Shown here in pieces: positions 1 through 8,464 of a DNA stretch of 29,326 nucleotides. Origin of the DNA: CAYMPW01 sp964558505 (GTDB lineage: Archaea > Thermoplasmatota > Thermoplasmata > Methanomassiliicoccales > Methanomethylophilaceae). The DNA is taken from NCBI GenBank assembly GCA_964558505.1, contig CAZLEI010000019.1:1-29326 (forward strand). The letters are read 5' to 3'. Position numbers and translations under genes: made by a program. Within the stretch, counting starts at the first letter, position 1. Every line of letters begins with the position of its first letter. The notes beneath the pieces were generated by a model, which made no database searches, had not been told where the DNA came from, and worked only from the letters and a program-made list of their open reading frames with translations.

Positions 1-898
1 AGTGTGCGCACTGGCAGTTCTTACCCTCCTGGGCGGTGGGCATTCCTGCGATGGCCTTCACGATGGGTCCCTCGTATCCGCAGTCCTTGTCGGGTCCGAT
101 TGCACCGGACTCCCATGCTGCAAGTGTCCTTGCGGCAGAGATGCACCTGGTGACTGCAGAGAAGGTCCTCTGGACGTCGTTGTCCTGCATACCGCCTGCC
201 ATGAACATGGAGACGTTCGCACCGGAGCAGTTGGTGTCTCCGCCTGCGACGCACTTGTTCTTCTTGGCGATGTCAGCGAACTGCTGCCAGACGTAGGTCA
301 TGTCGATGGTGCCGAGGTATCCGACACCGAAGAGGAAGGCGACGATGTCACCGTTGGTGACAGCGTAGTCTGCGAACTCTTTGCCGCCGACAGTCTCACA
401 GGAGAGGTTGTCTGCACCGTTCTCGCAAGCGATCTCGGCGCACTCGAACAGCTTCTCGGGGTACTGGCGGTTGTTGTCCATGCCGGTGCGGAGTCCGTGG
501 TCGGCCTCACGCTGGTCGGGGATGGTCTGCCTGACAGCGCAGTTGAGCCCGTACTCCTCGTGGTATTTCTCGCAGATGGCCTTCTGGCCTGCAACGACAG
601 GTGCGGAGAGCTTCTCCTGGTTCATCTGGGAGACCCACTCGGTCTCGAGCTGGACGTCGGGGAATCCGACGGTGATCGCTCTGTCGAGGATGTCCTTGCT
701 GATGTAGTCGACGTACTCTTTTCTCAGTTTCTCGGGGTCCTTCTCGGTCCCGGGCCTGGGTGCGTAGTTGATCTCGGGGATGACGTGGCCCGCTCCGATC
801 TTCAGTCCGAATCCGTAGGAAACGGGGCTGATGGAACGTCCGAAAACCATGTCATCTGCGCATGTGTATGCCATTTTTGTGAATCTTTTAACGGACAT
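1..898 (-). CDS. mtaB: Methanol:corrinoid methyltransferase MtaB, copy 1 (3' end outside window)
   Basis: MtaB breaks the C-O bond of methanol at a zinc site and methylates the Co(I) corrinoid of MtaC, the first step of methylotrophic methanogenesis in the cytoplasm. About 299 N-terminal codons are visible; the C-terminal third lies left of base 1. It aligns without gaps by eye to the complete copy at 12126-13523. The region of the zinc ligands is inside the visible part (SCET near residue 168, DTNC near 224, KDCGYEGP near 273), matching the Glu/Cys/Cys spacing known for Methanosarcina MtaB. The ATG at 896-898 follows a GGAGG ribosome binding site lying in the end of mtaC1, whose stop ends 2 bp upstream, so the two genes are co-translated. 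Family assignment is firm. Confidence 0.95.
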   Translation of the reverse strand, partial: MSVKRFTKMAYTCADDMVFGRSISPVSYGFGLKIGAGHVIPEINYAPRPGTEKDPEKLRKEYVDYISKDILDRAITVGFPDVQLETEWVSQMNQEKLSAPVVAGQKAICEKYHEEYGLNCAVRQTIPDQREADHGLRTGMDNNRQYPEKLFECAEIACENGADNLSCETVGGKEFADYAVTNGDIVAFLFGVGYLGTIDMTYVWQQFADIAKKNKCVAGGDTNCSGANVSMFMAGGMQDNDVQRTFSAVTRCISAARTLAAWESGAIGPDKDCGYEGPIVKAIAGMPTAQEGKNCQCAH

Positions 899-900
899 GT

Positions 901-1683
901 TTACTGGCCTCCTATGATGTCGTCCCACTCTTCCCTGATCTTCTTCCAGTCGTATCCGGCTGCGATCTTGTCAGCGATGATGGGTGTCTGGGGTGCCTTC
1001 TCGGAGTAGATTCCGAGGTCGTAGGAGTTGGCGTATTCCCTGTTGACGGCTCCGCCGCATCCCATGAGGGGTATGTTGATTCCTTTCTCTACGAGGATCT
1101 TCGCCTCTGTGGGGAATGCGGACATGGTGGTCGTCATGAGCGCGGTTCCGCTTGCGAACAGGGGCTTGACCTTGACGACTTCATCGATGAAGTCGACGAT
1201 CGGTACGTCCCTGCCCATGTCGATGACCTCGTATCCGGAGGACCTGACCATGACTGCGGCGATGTTCTTTCCGATGTCGTGGGGGTCTCCCTCTGCAGCG
1301 TGCATGATGACCGTTCCTTTGGTCTGCCTTCCGCCGGGGACCTGTTTCTCTGCGATGGCGATTCCGATCTCCATGGTCTTCGCGGCCATCATGATCTCGG
1401 GCAGGTAGTAGATGTGCTCAGCGTAGAGCTTTGCAACAACTTCCATGCCGGCAACGAGTCCGTTGTTGATGACATCCAGAGGGTTCCTCTGTTTCAATGC
1501 ATCCATGACGACGGGTCCGATGGTCTTGAACCTCATGTAGAGGACTTCCTCAGCGACTTTCTTGAAAACCTCGTCGGTGGGGAGCATCTTCTTAGCCATA
1601 TCTTCTGGTGTGATGGAGACCTGCTGATCGATATCGTAGCGTCTCAGAACCACACTGAAATCTGCGCCTTCTGTGCTTAACAT
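901..1683 (-). CDS. mtaC: Methanol corrinoid protein MtaC, copy 1
   Basis: 260-aa corrinoid protein that carries the methyl group from MtaB to MtaA. An N-terminal helical domain (about residues 30-115) precedes the cobalamin domain, which has the base-off B12 motif D-P-H-D-I-G with the cobalt-ligating histidine near residue 135, then the GTALMTTTM and GCGGAVNR segments of the Rossmann-like fold. I place the start at ATG 1681-1683: a GAGGTGA ribosome binding site precedes it, and the length then equals that of the second copy (260 aa). A longer frame to 1716 exists but would add 11 unrelated residues. It is the first gene of the mtaC1-mtaB1 operon, with a TATA-like box at 1773-1781 implying a leader of about 70 nt. 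Confidence 0.95.
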   Translation of the reverse strand: MLSTEGADFSVVLRRYDIDQQVSITPEDMAKKMLPTDEVFKKVAEEVLYMRFKTIGPVVMDALKQRNPLDVINNGLVAGMEVVAKLYAEHIYYLPEIMMAAKTMEIGIAIAEKQVPGGRQTKGTVIMHAAEGDPHDIGKNIAAVMVRSSGYEVIDMGRDVPIVDFIDEVVKVKPLFASGTALMTTTMSAFPTEAKILVEKGINIPLMGCGGAVNREYANSYDLGIYSEKAPQTPIIADKIAAGYDWKKIREEWDDIIGGQ

Positions 1684-1772
1684 TTCATTCACCTCAAAAC
1701 AGTTTGGACGGGTCATGGAACCACCCGATTATATCTGTTCCAAAAATTTTTATCACGAATTTTGTTATAATC

Positions 1773-1781
1773 CTTTATAAG
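1773..1781 (-). promoter_or_regulatory. TATA box of the mtaC1-mtaB1 operon
   Basis: On the minus strand the sequence reads CTTATAAAG, a good archaeal TATA box, about 95 bp upstream of the mtaC1 ATG. Transcription would start near 1750-1755. Just downstream, at 1758-1769, lies AATTTTGTTATA, which recurs at the start of the neighbouring divergent transposase-like gene. Confidence 0.55.
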
Positions 1782-1916
1782 TCTTTCCTTTTTAGATTTC
1801 CTTGGGAAAATTGATTATTCAACGGTTTGATAAAAATAATTTTCTGGTGCTGGCTTTGGTATGGAATACACATCCAACCTCTGAAAAAAACATATGTATA
1901 ATTTGAAAAAGTATAT

Positions 1917-1936
1917 GTATAACAATTTTGTTATAC
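1917..1936. promoter_or_regulatory. 20-bp perfect palindrome at the transposase-like gene start
   Basis: GTATAACAATTTTGTTATAC is a perfect inverted repeat with 9-bp arms and a TT centre. It overlaps the probable TATA element (1911-1921) and ends 6 bp before the GTG start at 1943, a position suited to an operator or to a transposon-end or transposase binding site. A near-identical 20-bp step (A-rich run then TATGTATAA) occurs just upstream at about 1885-1902. The 12-bp core is repeated at 1758-1769 in the mtaC1 promoter region. Confidence 0.5.
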
Positions 1937-1942
1937 AACCAA

Positions 1943-3484
1943 GTGTCCTCCATCGTATATCTCAACAATAAGAAAACCAACACCATTTACGCCTATCTGA
2001 ATGAGTCTGTATGGGACCCCGAGACGAAGAGATGCATATGCAAGCGCAAATGCATAGGGCATCTTGATCCAGACACAGGAGAGATAGTATCCAACAGGCA
2101 CCGCAAGGAGAAGAACTGTGCAAAAGTGAAATCATCGGCACTCTGCATGGTGTTCGACAGTGTTTCCAAGAAGATCGGATTGACCGAGACGATGTCGCAG
2201 GCGTTCCAGATCAATTGGAGGATAATGCTCTCCACGGCCTATTATCTCGCGGCCACCGGGAATGAGATACTCTTCTGCAAACAATGGAGCGAGACCAACG
2301 ATACTCCTTACGGAGATATCCTGACGAACGATGTCATAAGGAATATGCTGGGGAACATAGCCGCATACCACATATCCAATTTCTTCACAAGGTGGATAGA
2401 GAAGAACCAATGCACGGAGGTGTACACGAACACCATCCTTTTCAGAACAACATACGACGCCCTGGCGAAATACGCGGCCACATTGGGGGTCACGATCGAC
2501 AAGGAGAACTACGGCAGCAGCATGGAGCTGTACTTCTCTGCCAAAGACGGCCTTCCCATGTGCTATACGCTCATGAACATGAACCTCGGGCGCAATCTTG
2601 ACAATTATGGCATCAAACACACGGATTTCAAGAAATTGACGATCATTTCCGATTGTGAACGTGAAGATGGATTCGAGCTGGAAGACCTGGGCGATCCGAA
2701 GAAACATGTGACCGCCCGCGTCTGCATAGATTCTCCCCTGGCCGAGGCCGCCATCGAGAAGGTCAGGGACAGGATAATGAACCCGGAGAATTACAGGGTG
2801 ATATACGGCACTCCGCTGTTCATCGCATCCAGCATGAACTATCTGTATGGCAAGAAGTACTACACGCACGTTTGCTTCGATACGAACAGGGCGATCAGCG
2901 AACTTCTGTCGTTCATCTCCATCGTCAACGGCTGCATGCATGAGCTCAAGACCGGCGATCGCAGACCGGAACACGAGGCGATATACGAAAAATACCTCAT
3001 ATGCTCGGCTGACGAGGATGCATTGATCATCGACCATAACGGCGAGAACATACTGCACCATGACGTGAACACCGGATTCTCCGTGGTCGTGTCCAACACC
3101 AACCGTGACCCCGAAATGGCATTGAGCCCGTTCTTCGAAGATAAACTGGTGAATGAGATGTTCAGGAACATCCTCAATGATTATGACAATACGAACCTGA
3201 ACCTTTTCACAGAATCATATCATCAGACGCGCATATTCATACAGTTCATAGCACTCGTGCTGCGCACCGAGATCGAACGCGTCATGGGAACGAGCGGTCT
3301 GAACAAGACGATCACCTACAAGGAGCTTATCGACGAACTGAACAACATCAAGACCGTCACCGTCCCGGGCGTCAGGAAAAAGCACCTCACGGATACGAAT
3401 CCGATACAGAAGAGGATCCTCAAGGCATTCAATGTCGACCCGGGAACCTCGTCTAAGGATATCCGCACGGATGTGAAAAGATGA
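1943..3484 (+). CDS. Transposase-like protein, IS1634/IS4-type DDE relative, possibly inactive
   Basis: About 513 aa. The N-terminus (YLNNKKTNTIYAYLNESVWD, then a KCIGHLDPDTGE step) and the later ..SAKDGLPMCYTL.. and ..FFEDKLVNEMF.. segments follow the order seen in IS1634/IS4-type transposases. The second acidic position (..TIISDCE..) and a C-terminal Glu region are recognisable. The first Asp, expected in a Y-D-x-T context, seems replaced (..LFRTTYD..), and the usual G-N-x-x-D step reads GRNLD, so catalysis is doubtful. I chose GTG 1943 because a TATA-like element is centred about 26 nt upstream; TTG 1928 lies inside the palindrome. No terminal inverted repeats or target duplication were recognised. 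It sits divergent from mtaC1 and convergent with iorB. It may be a solitary IS remnant or a domesticated gene. Confidence 0.7.
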   Translation: MSSIVYLNNKKTNTIYAYLNESVWDPETKRCICKRKCIGHLDPDTGEIVSNRHRKEKNCAKVKSSALCMVFDSVSKKIGLTETMSQAFQINWRIMLSTAYYLAATGNEILFCKQWSETNDTPYGDILTNDVIRNMLGNIAAYHISNFFTRWIEKNQCTEVYTNTILFRTTYDALAKYAATLGVTIDKENYGSSMELYFSAKDGLPMCYTLMNMNLGRNLDNYGIKHTDFKKLTIISDCEREDGFELEDLGDPKKHVTARVCIDSPLAEAAIEKVRDRIMNPENYRVIYGTPLFIASSMNYLYGKKYYTHVCFDTNRAISELLSFISIVNGCMHELKTGDRRPEHEAIYEKYLICSADEDALIIDHNGENILHHDVNTGFSVVVSNTNRDPEMALSPFFEDKLVNEMFRNILNDYDNTNLNLFTESYHQTRIFIQFIALVLRTEIERVMGTSGLNKTITYKELIDELNNIKTVTVPGVRKKHLTDTNPIQKRILKAFNVDPGTSSKDIRTDVKR

Positions 3485-3518
3485 GATACGCACCGTCATC
3501 GTTGAGCAGTGCGTATCT
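3484..3518. terminator. Inverted repeat between convergent transposase-like gene and iorB
   Basis: AGATACGCAC (3484-3493) and GTGCGTATCT (3509-3518) are perfect 10-bp inverted arms with a 15-nt loop, filling the 43-bp gap between two convergent stops. It may be a bidirectional terminator or mark the right end of the former insertion element. No long T tract follows it. Confidence 0.45.
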
Positions 3519-3527
3519 GCAATGTGT

Positions 3528-4121
3528 TTAAGCGGACCCCATATGATCGAATCCGAGGTCGAAGGCCCTGGAATTGAGGTCCTTGAACTTCTCCGGCACC
3601 GTTTCCATGAGGGTCTCCTTGAGCAGTTCCCTGGAAAGCGGGAATCCCGGCACGGCGGCGACCGCACCGATCATGACCGCGTTTGCGGCCACGGCCTTAC
3701 CTGCCTTCACGGCGATATCCGTAGCGCCTATGGTCATCAGGTTGCCTGTGCATCCGGACACGGCTTCGACGATGCTGTCCACGGAAGGATACGAATCCAA
3801 CCCGGCCGCGACCATCGACGGGAACACCGGATCGAGGTTCATAAGGACCTTCGTGTCCTTGTTGCCGAGGGACAGGTTCCTGCAGGTCTCCACGGGCTCG
3901 AACCCCATTATCAGGTCCGCACCGCCCATCGCCTCGAGGGGACTTATGACATCATCGCCCATGCGGAGGGTTGAGAGCACGCTGCCGCCCCTCTGTGCCA
4001 TCCCGTGGACTTCGCTCATGGCCACCTGATGGCCGGCCTTCATGGCGGCATTTCCCAAGACCATGGACGCCAGAAGGACGCCTTGTCCTCCGACGCCGAC
4101 GATCTGAACCGTGTATTTCAT
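3528..4121 (-). CDS. iorB: Indolepyruvate:ferredoxin oxidoreductase, beta subunit
   Basis: 197-aa gamma-type domain subunit of the IOR complex, which oxidatively decarboxylates aryl pyruvates to aryl-CoA with ferredoxin reduction (or runs in reverse to assimilate aryl acids in anaerobic archaea). Visible family marks are the N-terminal VGVGGQGVLLAS motif, the SEVHGMAQRGGSV segment near residues 36-48, and the GATD..KAGKAVAANAVMIGA stretch. The start at 4119-4121 overlaps the iorA stop by 4 bp (ATGA), a classic coupled arrangement. The length is normal for the family. Confidence 0.95.
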   Translation of the reverse strand: MKYTVQIVGVGGQGVLLASMVLGNAAMKAGHQVAMSEVHGMAQRGGSVLSTLRMGDDVISPLEAMGGADLIMGFEPVETCRNLSLGNKDTKVLMNLDPVFPSMVAAGLDSYPSVDSIVEAVSGCTGNLMTIGATDIAVKAGKAVAANAVMIGAVAAVPGFPLSRELLKETLMETVPEKFKDLNSRAFDLGFDHMGSA

Positions 4122-5932
4122 CTTATCACCTCGATCGCACCCTTGGGGCATACATTCGCACACATGCCGCAACCGATGCACTGCGTAACATCGACGGAGA
4201 TCTTCCCGTCCGCCTTCGAGAGCGCCGGGCACGCGATGGTCTTCAGGCAGATGCCGCATGCTATGCACTTGGACTGGTCCACCTCGCAATGCTTGGGTTC
4301 CAGTTTCTTCTGCTTCTTGAGCTCCAGGGGACAGGGGCATTTGGAGATGACGACAGCGACGCCGTCGTAATCTATCGCGCCCTTCATGACCTCGGTCGCA
4401 TGTTTCACATCGTACGGGTCCACGGTCTCGAGGTACCCGACCCCTATTCCGCGGACGATGCTCTCGATGTCGAGCCCCTCGGTCACCCTGCCGCCGAAGT
4501 CCCTGCCCGTTCCGGGATTGGGCTGGTGGCCGGTCATCGCCGTGGTCCTGTTGTCCAGGATGACCATGACGATCTTGTGGCCGTTGAACTTGGCTGATAT
4601 CAGCGGGGGTATCCCGGAATGGAAGAAAGTGGAATCGCCGAGGAACGCGATGGCCTTCTGATCGGTCGTCTCCGAGAATCCGCCTGCCGCACCTGCGCCT
4701 CCGCCCATGCATATGATGTAGTCCGCCGCGTTGAACGGGGGCTGAACCCCGAGGGTGTAGCAGCCGATGTCGGAGCAGTAGATCATCTCTTTTTTGCCCG
4801 CTGCCTTAACGGTCGCGGCGTACATTCCGCGGTGGGGGCATCCTGCGCACAGCGTGGGCGGCCTTCCCGGCAGTTTTATGTTGACGGGATCGAGAGGGAC
4901 AGGAGTCTCTCCGACGGTCATGAAACCGCTGAGCCTCTTCAGCGTATCAGGGTTGAATTCCCAGGGGCGGGGGAGATGTCCGGACCTCTTGCCGTAGACG
5001 GGGACGTTGAGCTTCTTCTCGGCACAGATGCGGAGGACCTGATCCTCGAGGAACGGATCCAGCTCCTCGACCACGACCACGAGTTTCTTGCCCGCTATGA
5101 AATCGGCGATCTTCTTCTCCGGCAGCGGGTTGGTGAATCCGAGTTTGAGGATGGAGACCCCGGAAACGTATTCTTTGACGTATGTGTATGACACGCCGGA
5201 TGTTATGACCCCTACATCTCCCTCTCCCTCGATGAAATTGTACGGGGATTCCTCGGACATCTTCGCCGCTTTCTCGACCAAGCCCAGAAGCCTTACCCTG
5301 TTCGGCCTGGCGTTGGCAGGTATGTTGACGAACCTTGCGGTATCCTTGTTGAAATGGCCCTTCGCCGGGCGGTCCTTCACCGGGCACATGTTGACGATTC
5401 CGCGCGCGTGGTTGACCCTGGTCGTAGTCCGGAATATCACGGGCAAAGTCAGACGTTCTGACACGTCGAGGGCTTCTTTGACCATCTCCTTCGCCTCTGC
5501 AGGAGTCGACGGCTCCATCATCGGAAGCAGGGAAAGTGTGGAATAATAGCGGTTGTCCTGCTCGTTCTGAGAACTGTGGGCGGAAGGATCGTCGGCTGTC
5601 ATTATGAGCATGCCTGCATTGACACCTCCGTAGGCCAGTGTCATCATGGGATCGGCGGCCACGTTCAGACCGACATGCTTCATGAACACGAATGAACGGA
5701 CCCCGGAGGCTGCCGCGGCCGCGGACACCTCCAATGCGATCTTCTCGTTGGTGGAGAATTCGAAGAACATTCCGGCTTTCTCCGCCAATTTCTCTAGATT
5801 GTTCCCGATCTCGGAAGATGGTGTTCCGGGATACGTGGATGCATACTTCACACCGGCCTCGATCAAACCTCTGGTTATCGCCTCGTTCCCCAACAACAGC
5901 TCCTTGCCTTCATTCGCCATCAGATCAGCCAT
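4118..5932 (-). CDS. iorA: Indolepyruvate:ferredoxin oxidoreductase, alpha subunit
   Basis: 604-aa thiamine-pyrophosphate subunit of IOR. The N-terminal pyrimidine-binding domain (GNEAITRGLIEAGV, STYPGTPSSEIG) is followed by a central CoA/domain-II-like region, then the TPP/Mg domain (FLGDSTFFHSG ... LDNRTTAMTGHQPNPG, about residues 425-475). The C-terminal ferredoxin domain has two [4Fe-4S] motifs: C556-x2-C-x2-C-x5-C568, the family's atypical spacing, and C585-x2-C-x2-C-x3-C595-P. The start at 5930-5932 has a GGAG about 11 nt upstream; an internal ATG four codons later is possible. It is first in a two-gene operon with iorB and divergent from htpG across 178 bp. Confidence 0.95.
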   Translation of the reverse strand: MADLMANEGKELLLGNEAITRGLIEAGVKYASTYPGTPSSEIGNNLEKLAEKAGMFFEFSTNEKIALEVSAAAAASGVRSFVFMKHVGLNVAADPMMTLAYGGVNAGMLIMTADDPSAHSSQNEQDNRYYSTLSLLPMMEPSTPAEAKEMVKEALDVSERLTLPVIFRTTTRVNHARGIVNMCPVKDRPAKGHFNKDTARFVNIPANARPNRVRLLGLVEKAAKMSEESPYNFIEGEGDVGVITSGVSYTYVKEYVSGVSILKLGFTNPLPEKKIADFIAGKKLVVVVEELDPFLEDQVLRICAEKKLNVPVYGKRSGHLPRPWEFNPDTLKRLSGFMTVGETPVPLDPVNIKLPGRPPTLCAGCPHRGMYAATVKAAGKKEMIYCSDIGCYTLGVQPPFNAADYIICMGGGAGAAGGFSETTDQKAIAFLGDSTFFHSGIPPLISAKFNGHKIVMVILDNRTTAMTGHQPNPGTGRDFGGRVTEGLDIESIVRGIGVGYLETVDPYDVKHATEVMKGAIDYDGVAVVISKCPCPLELKKQKKLEPKHCEVDQSKCIACGICLKTIACPALSKADGKISVDVTQCIGCGMCANVCPKGAIEVIR

Positions 5933-6110
5933 CAGACCACTCCGTTACTGGCCGGATATACCCTGCTCTCTTTATTTGCTTTGGCGTGAACCCGGAGCAC
6001 TGCAGATATCCGTTCGGATTCACATGCCGATGTTTGAGATAATTTCATATAGAAGGACAAACTTTTGGCAAAATACTACATTCTGATGCTCAGGCATCGG
6101 GAGGGATACA

Positions 6111-8012
6111 ATGGCAAAGAAGCAATTCAAAGCGGAATCCAAACGTCTCCTGGACCTTATGATAAACTCGATATACACCCACAAGGAGATCTTCCTTCGC
6201 GAGATAATCTCGAATTCCTCGGATGCTATCGACAAACTAAATTACAAAGCGATGACAGACCCGTCGGTAGGATTGTCGAAGGACGATTTCCGCATCACGA
6301 TCTCGGTGGACGGTCCCGCGCGCACGGTGACCGTGTCCGATAACGGCATCGGCATGGACAAAGATGACATGGACAGCAACCTCGGTGTCATCGCCCACAG
6401 CGGAACCCTCGGATTCAAAGAGAGCATCGAAGGAGATGCTTCCGACATCATCGGTCAGTTCGGTGTCGGTTTCTACTCCGCTTTCATGGTCGCCGACAAG
6501 GTCACCGTGATCTCGAAAGCCTACGGTTCCGATCAGGCCTACATGTGGGAGAGCACCGGAGTCGACGGATACACCATAAAGGAATGCGAGAAAGATGCGG
6601 CCGGAACAGATGTCGTGATGCACCTGAAACCGGACACGGAAGATGAGACGTACTCGGAATTCCTCAGCCCCTGGGATGTCCAGGACCTGGTGAAGAAGTA
6701 CTCGGACTACATCCGCTGGCCAATCCACATGGATGTCGAATCCGGAGACTGGGTCGATACCGGCGAGAAGGACGAGTCCGGCGAACCCAAGAAAGAATAC
6801 GTCAAGAAGATCGAAGACAAGGTCATCAACAGCATGGTCCCGATCTGGCAGAGGAGCAAGGACGATGCCTCCGACGAGGACTGCAAAGAGTTCTACAAGG
6901 AGCATTTCCACGATTTCGACGAACCGATGTCGGTCATACGCGTGAATGCTGAAGGCGCGGTGAGCTACAAGGCCATGCTCTTCATCCCGAAGAAGGCACC
7001 TTATGATTTCTACAGCCGCGATTACGAGCCCGGACTGCAGCTTTACTCATCCAATGTCATGATCATGGAGAAATGCTCCGACCTGCTCCCTTACTGTTTC
7101 AGGTTCGTCCGCGGCATAGTCGATTCCCCGGATTTCTCCCTCAACATCTCACGCGAGGTGCTCCAACACGACCGTCAGCTGAAGGCAGTGGCATCCAACA
7201 TAAAGAAGAAGGTCAAAGCAGAACTGCTCCGCCTGATGACCGACGATCCCGACAGCTATGCTCAGTTCTACAAGAGCTTCGGCCGCCAGCTGAAGTATGG
7301 CGTGGTGGAGGAGTACGGATCCAACAAGGAGCTTCTCCAGGACCTGCTGATGTTCGATTCCTATGCGAACGACAAACCGATCTCCCTGAAGGATTACATA
7401 TCGGCGATGCCCGAAGGCCAGGAGAAGATCTACTATGTGGCGGCTGACACCGTCGAACATGCCAAGAGGCTCCCGCAGACGGAACCTGTCCGCGACAAGG
7501 GCTATGACATATTGTGCCTCTGCGAGGATGTGGACGGATTCGTCATGAGGACCATCATGGAGGTGGACGGGAAGCCCTTGTGCGACGTGAGCTCCGACGA
7601 CCTCGGCATCGAAACCGAGGAAGAGAAGAAGGAGATCGAGACACAGGAGGAGGAATCCAAGGACCTGCTGAGCTTCATGAAGGAAACCCTCGGCAGCGAC
7701 ATCGCCGATGTCCGCATCTCCAGGAAACTGAAGAACCACGCGGTCGTACTGACGACGGAAGGCGGAGTGACGATCGAGATGGAGAAGTACTTCCAGAACT
7801 TCCCGGACTCCGACGAACGCGTCAAGGCCCGCCGCATACTCGAAGTGAACGCCTCACATCCGGCTTTCGAGTCTCTCAAAAGAGCATTCGAAGAGGACAA
7901 GGAGAAGGCAGGGAAGCTCACCAAGATCATGTACGCTCAGGCATGCATCGTCGCCGGTGTTCCGCTGACGGACACCACCGGGTACTCGGACCTTGTGTTC
8001 GGTCTGTTCTGA
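6111..8012 (+). CDS. htpG: Chaperone protein HtpG (bacterial-type Hsp90)
   Basis: 633-aa ATP-dependent Hsp90 chaperone. The GHKL ATPase domain is complete: REIISNSSDAIDKL near residue 28, DNGIGM near 79, GTLGFKE, and GQFGVGFYSAFMVAD near 111-125. The middle-domain catalytic segment FIPKKAPYDFY..  and the SLNISREVLQ motif follow, then a full C-terminal dimerisation domain, with no eukaryotic MEEVD tail. A GGGAGG ribosome binding site sits 6-7 nt before the ATG. Hsp90 is widespread in bacteria but patchy in archaea, so this gene was probably acquired from a bacterial donor at some stage. Its codon use looks like that of its neighbours, so the transfer is not recent. It is monocistronic, with a hairpin after the stop. 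Confidence 0.97.
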   Translation: MAKKQFKAESKRLLDLMINSIYTHKEIFLREIISNSSDAIDKLNYKAMTDPSVGLSKDDFRITISVDGPARTVTVSDNGIGMDKDDMDSNLGVIAHSGTLGFKESIEGDASDIIGQFGVGFYSAFMVADKVTVISKAYGSDQAYMWESTGVDGYTIKECEKDAAGTDVVMHLKPDTEDETYSEFLSPWDVQDLVKKYSDYIRWPIHMDVESGDWVDTGEKDESGEPKKEYVKKIEDKVINSMVPIWQRSKDDASDEDCKEFYKEHFHDFDEPMSVIRVNAEGAVSYKAMLFIPKKAPYDFYSRDYEPGLQLYSSNVMIMEKCSDLLPYCFRFVRGIVDSPDFSLNISREVLQHDRQLKAVASNIKKKVKAELLRLMTDDPDSYAQFYKSFGRQLKYGVVEEYGSNKELLQDLLMFDSYANDKPISLKDYISAMPEGQEKIYYVAADTVEHAKRLPQTEPVRDKGYDILCLCEDVDGFVMRTIMEVDGKPLCDVSSDDLGIETEEEKKEIETQEEESKDLLSFMKETLGSDIADVRISRKLKNHAVVLTTEGGVTIEMEKYFQNFPDSDERVKARRILEVNASHPAFESLKRAFEEDKEKAGKLTKIMYAQACIVAGVPLTDTTGYSDLVFGLF

Positions 8013-8014
8013 AC

Positions 8015-8045
8015 CTTTTTCCGCCCTGCGCCTTGTGCGCAGGGC
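8015..8045 (+). terminator. Hairpin after htpG
   Basis: A CTTTTT tract (about 8015-8020) directly follows the stop, then a perfect 9-bp stem GCCCTGCGC / GCGCAGGGC (8023-8031 and 8037-8045) with loop CTTGT. The T tract comes before the stem, which suits archaeal T-tract termination leaving the hairpin out or as antiterminating DNA structure; the exact role is inferred. Confidence 0.5.
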
Positions 8046-8146
8046 ATCGATCATCATCGAAGTACGGTGAAGAACGAATACCGGGAACAGCAACGATGCC
8101 CCGATGGGCGATAGATTAATTATCACTCCGTCATTCCTGTGGATAA

Positions 8147-8230
8147 GCAGGGGTAGTCAAGCTTGGCCAACGGCGCAGGACTTAGGATCCTGTCCCTAGC
8201 GGTTCATGGGTTCAAATCCCATCCCCCGCA
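8147..8230 (+). tRNA. tRNA-Leu (anticodon UAG)
   Basis: 84-nt class II tRNA. The anticodon stem CAGGA/TCCTG closes a CTTAGGA loop with anticodon TAG. A long variable arm (TCCCTAGCGGTTC) and a perfect T arm (ATGGG-TTCAAAT-CCCAT, 8206-8222) follow. The D arm is of the TAGTCAAGC..GGCCAACGGC leucine form. The acceptor stem GCAGGGG/CCCCCGC pairs at six of seven positions; position 3-70 is an A-C mismatch. CCA is not encoded and no intron is seen. Confidence 0.93.
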
Positions 8231-8464
8231 CTCACCATCACATCCAGCAGTCAAATTAATGAATTCAATCCTGCATCCTTCGGTCCTTCTTATCGAAATG
8301 AAACCTATGCCTCACGAGATTAAGGAATTCCGCAATACTGCCCATTCGACGATCATCATTCTTACGGACCTCTCATCGATAAGAATCGATTCGACCTTAG
8401 TGTAAAATCGTTCAAACAAACTTATTTCAATCACTGTAATATAAATCTATAAGGAGGCGAAATC

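Noticed and set aside
2..1009. Plus-strand 335-codon frame opposite mtaB1/mtaC1
   Set aside because: Antisense shadow of mtaB1; the minus strand carries a recognised family with ribosome binding site and zinc ligands.
1684..3527. Complete insertion sequence with terminal inverted repeats
   Set aside because: No matching terminal repeats or target-site duplication could be found on either side by eye; only the internal palindrome and a terminal hairpin are present.
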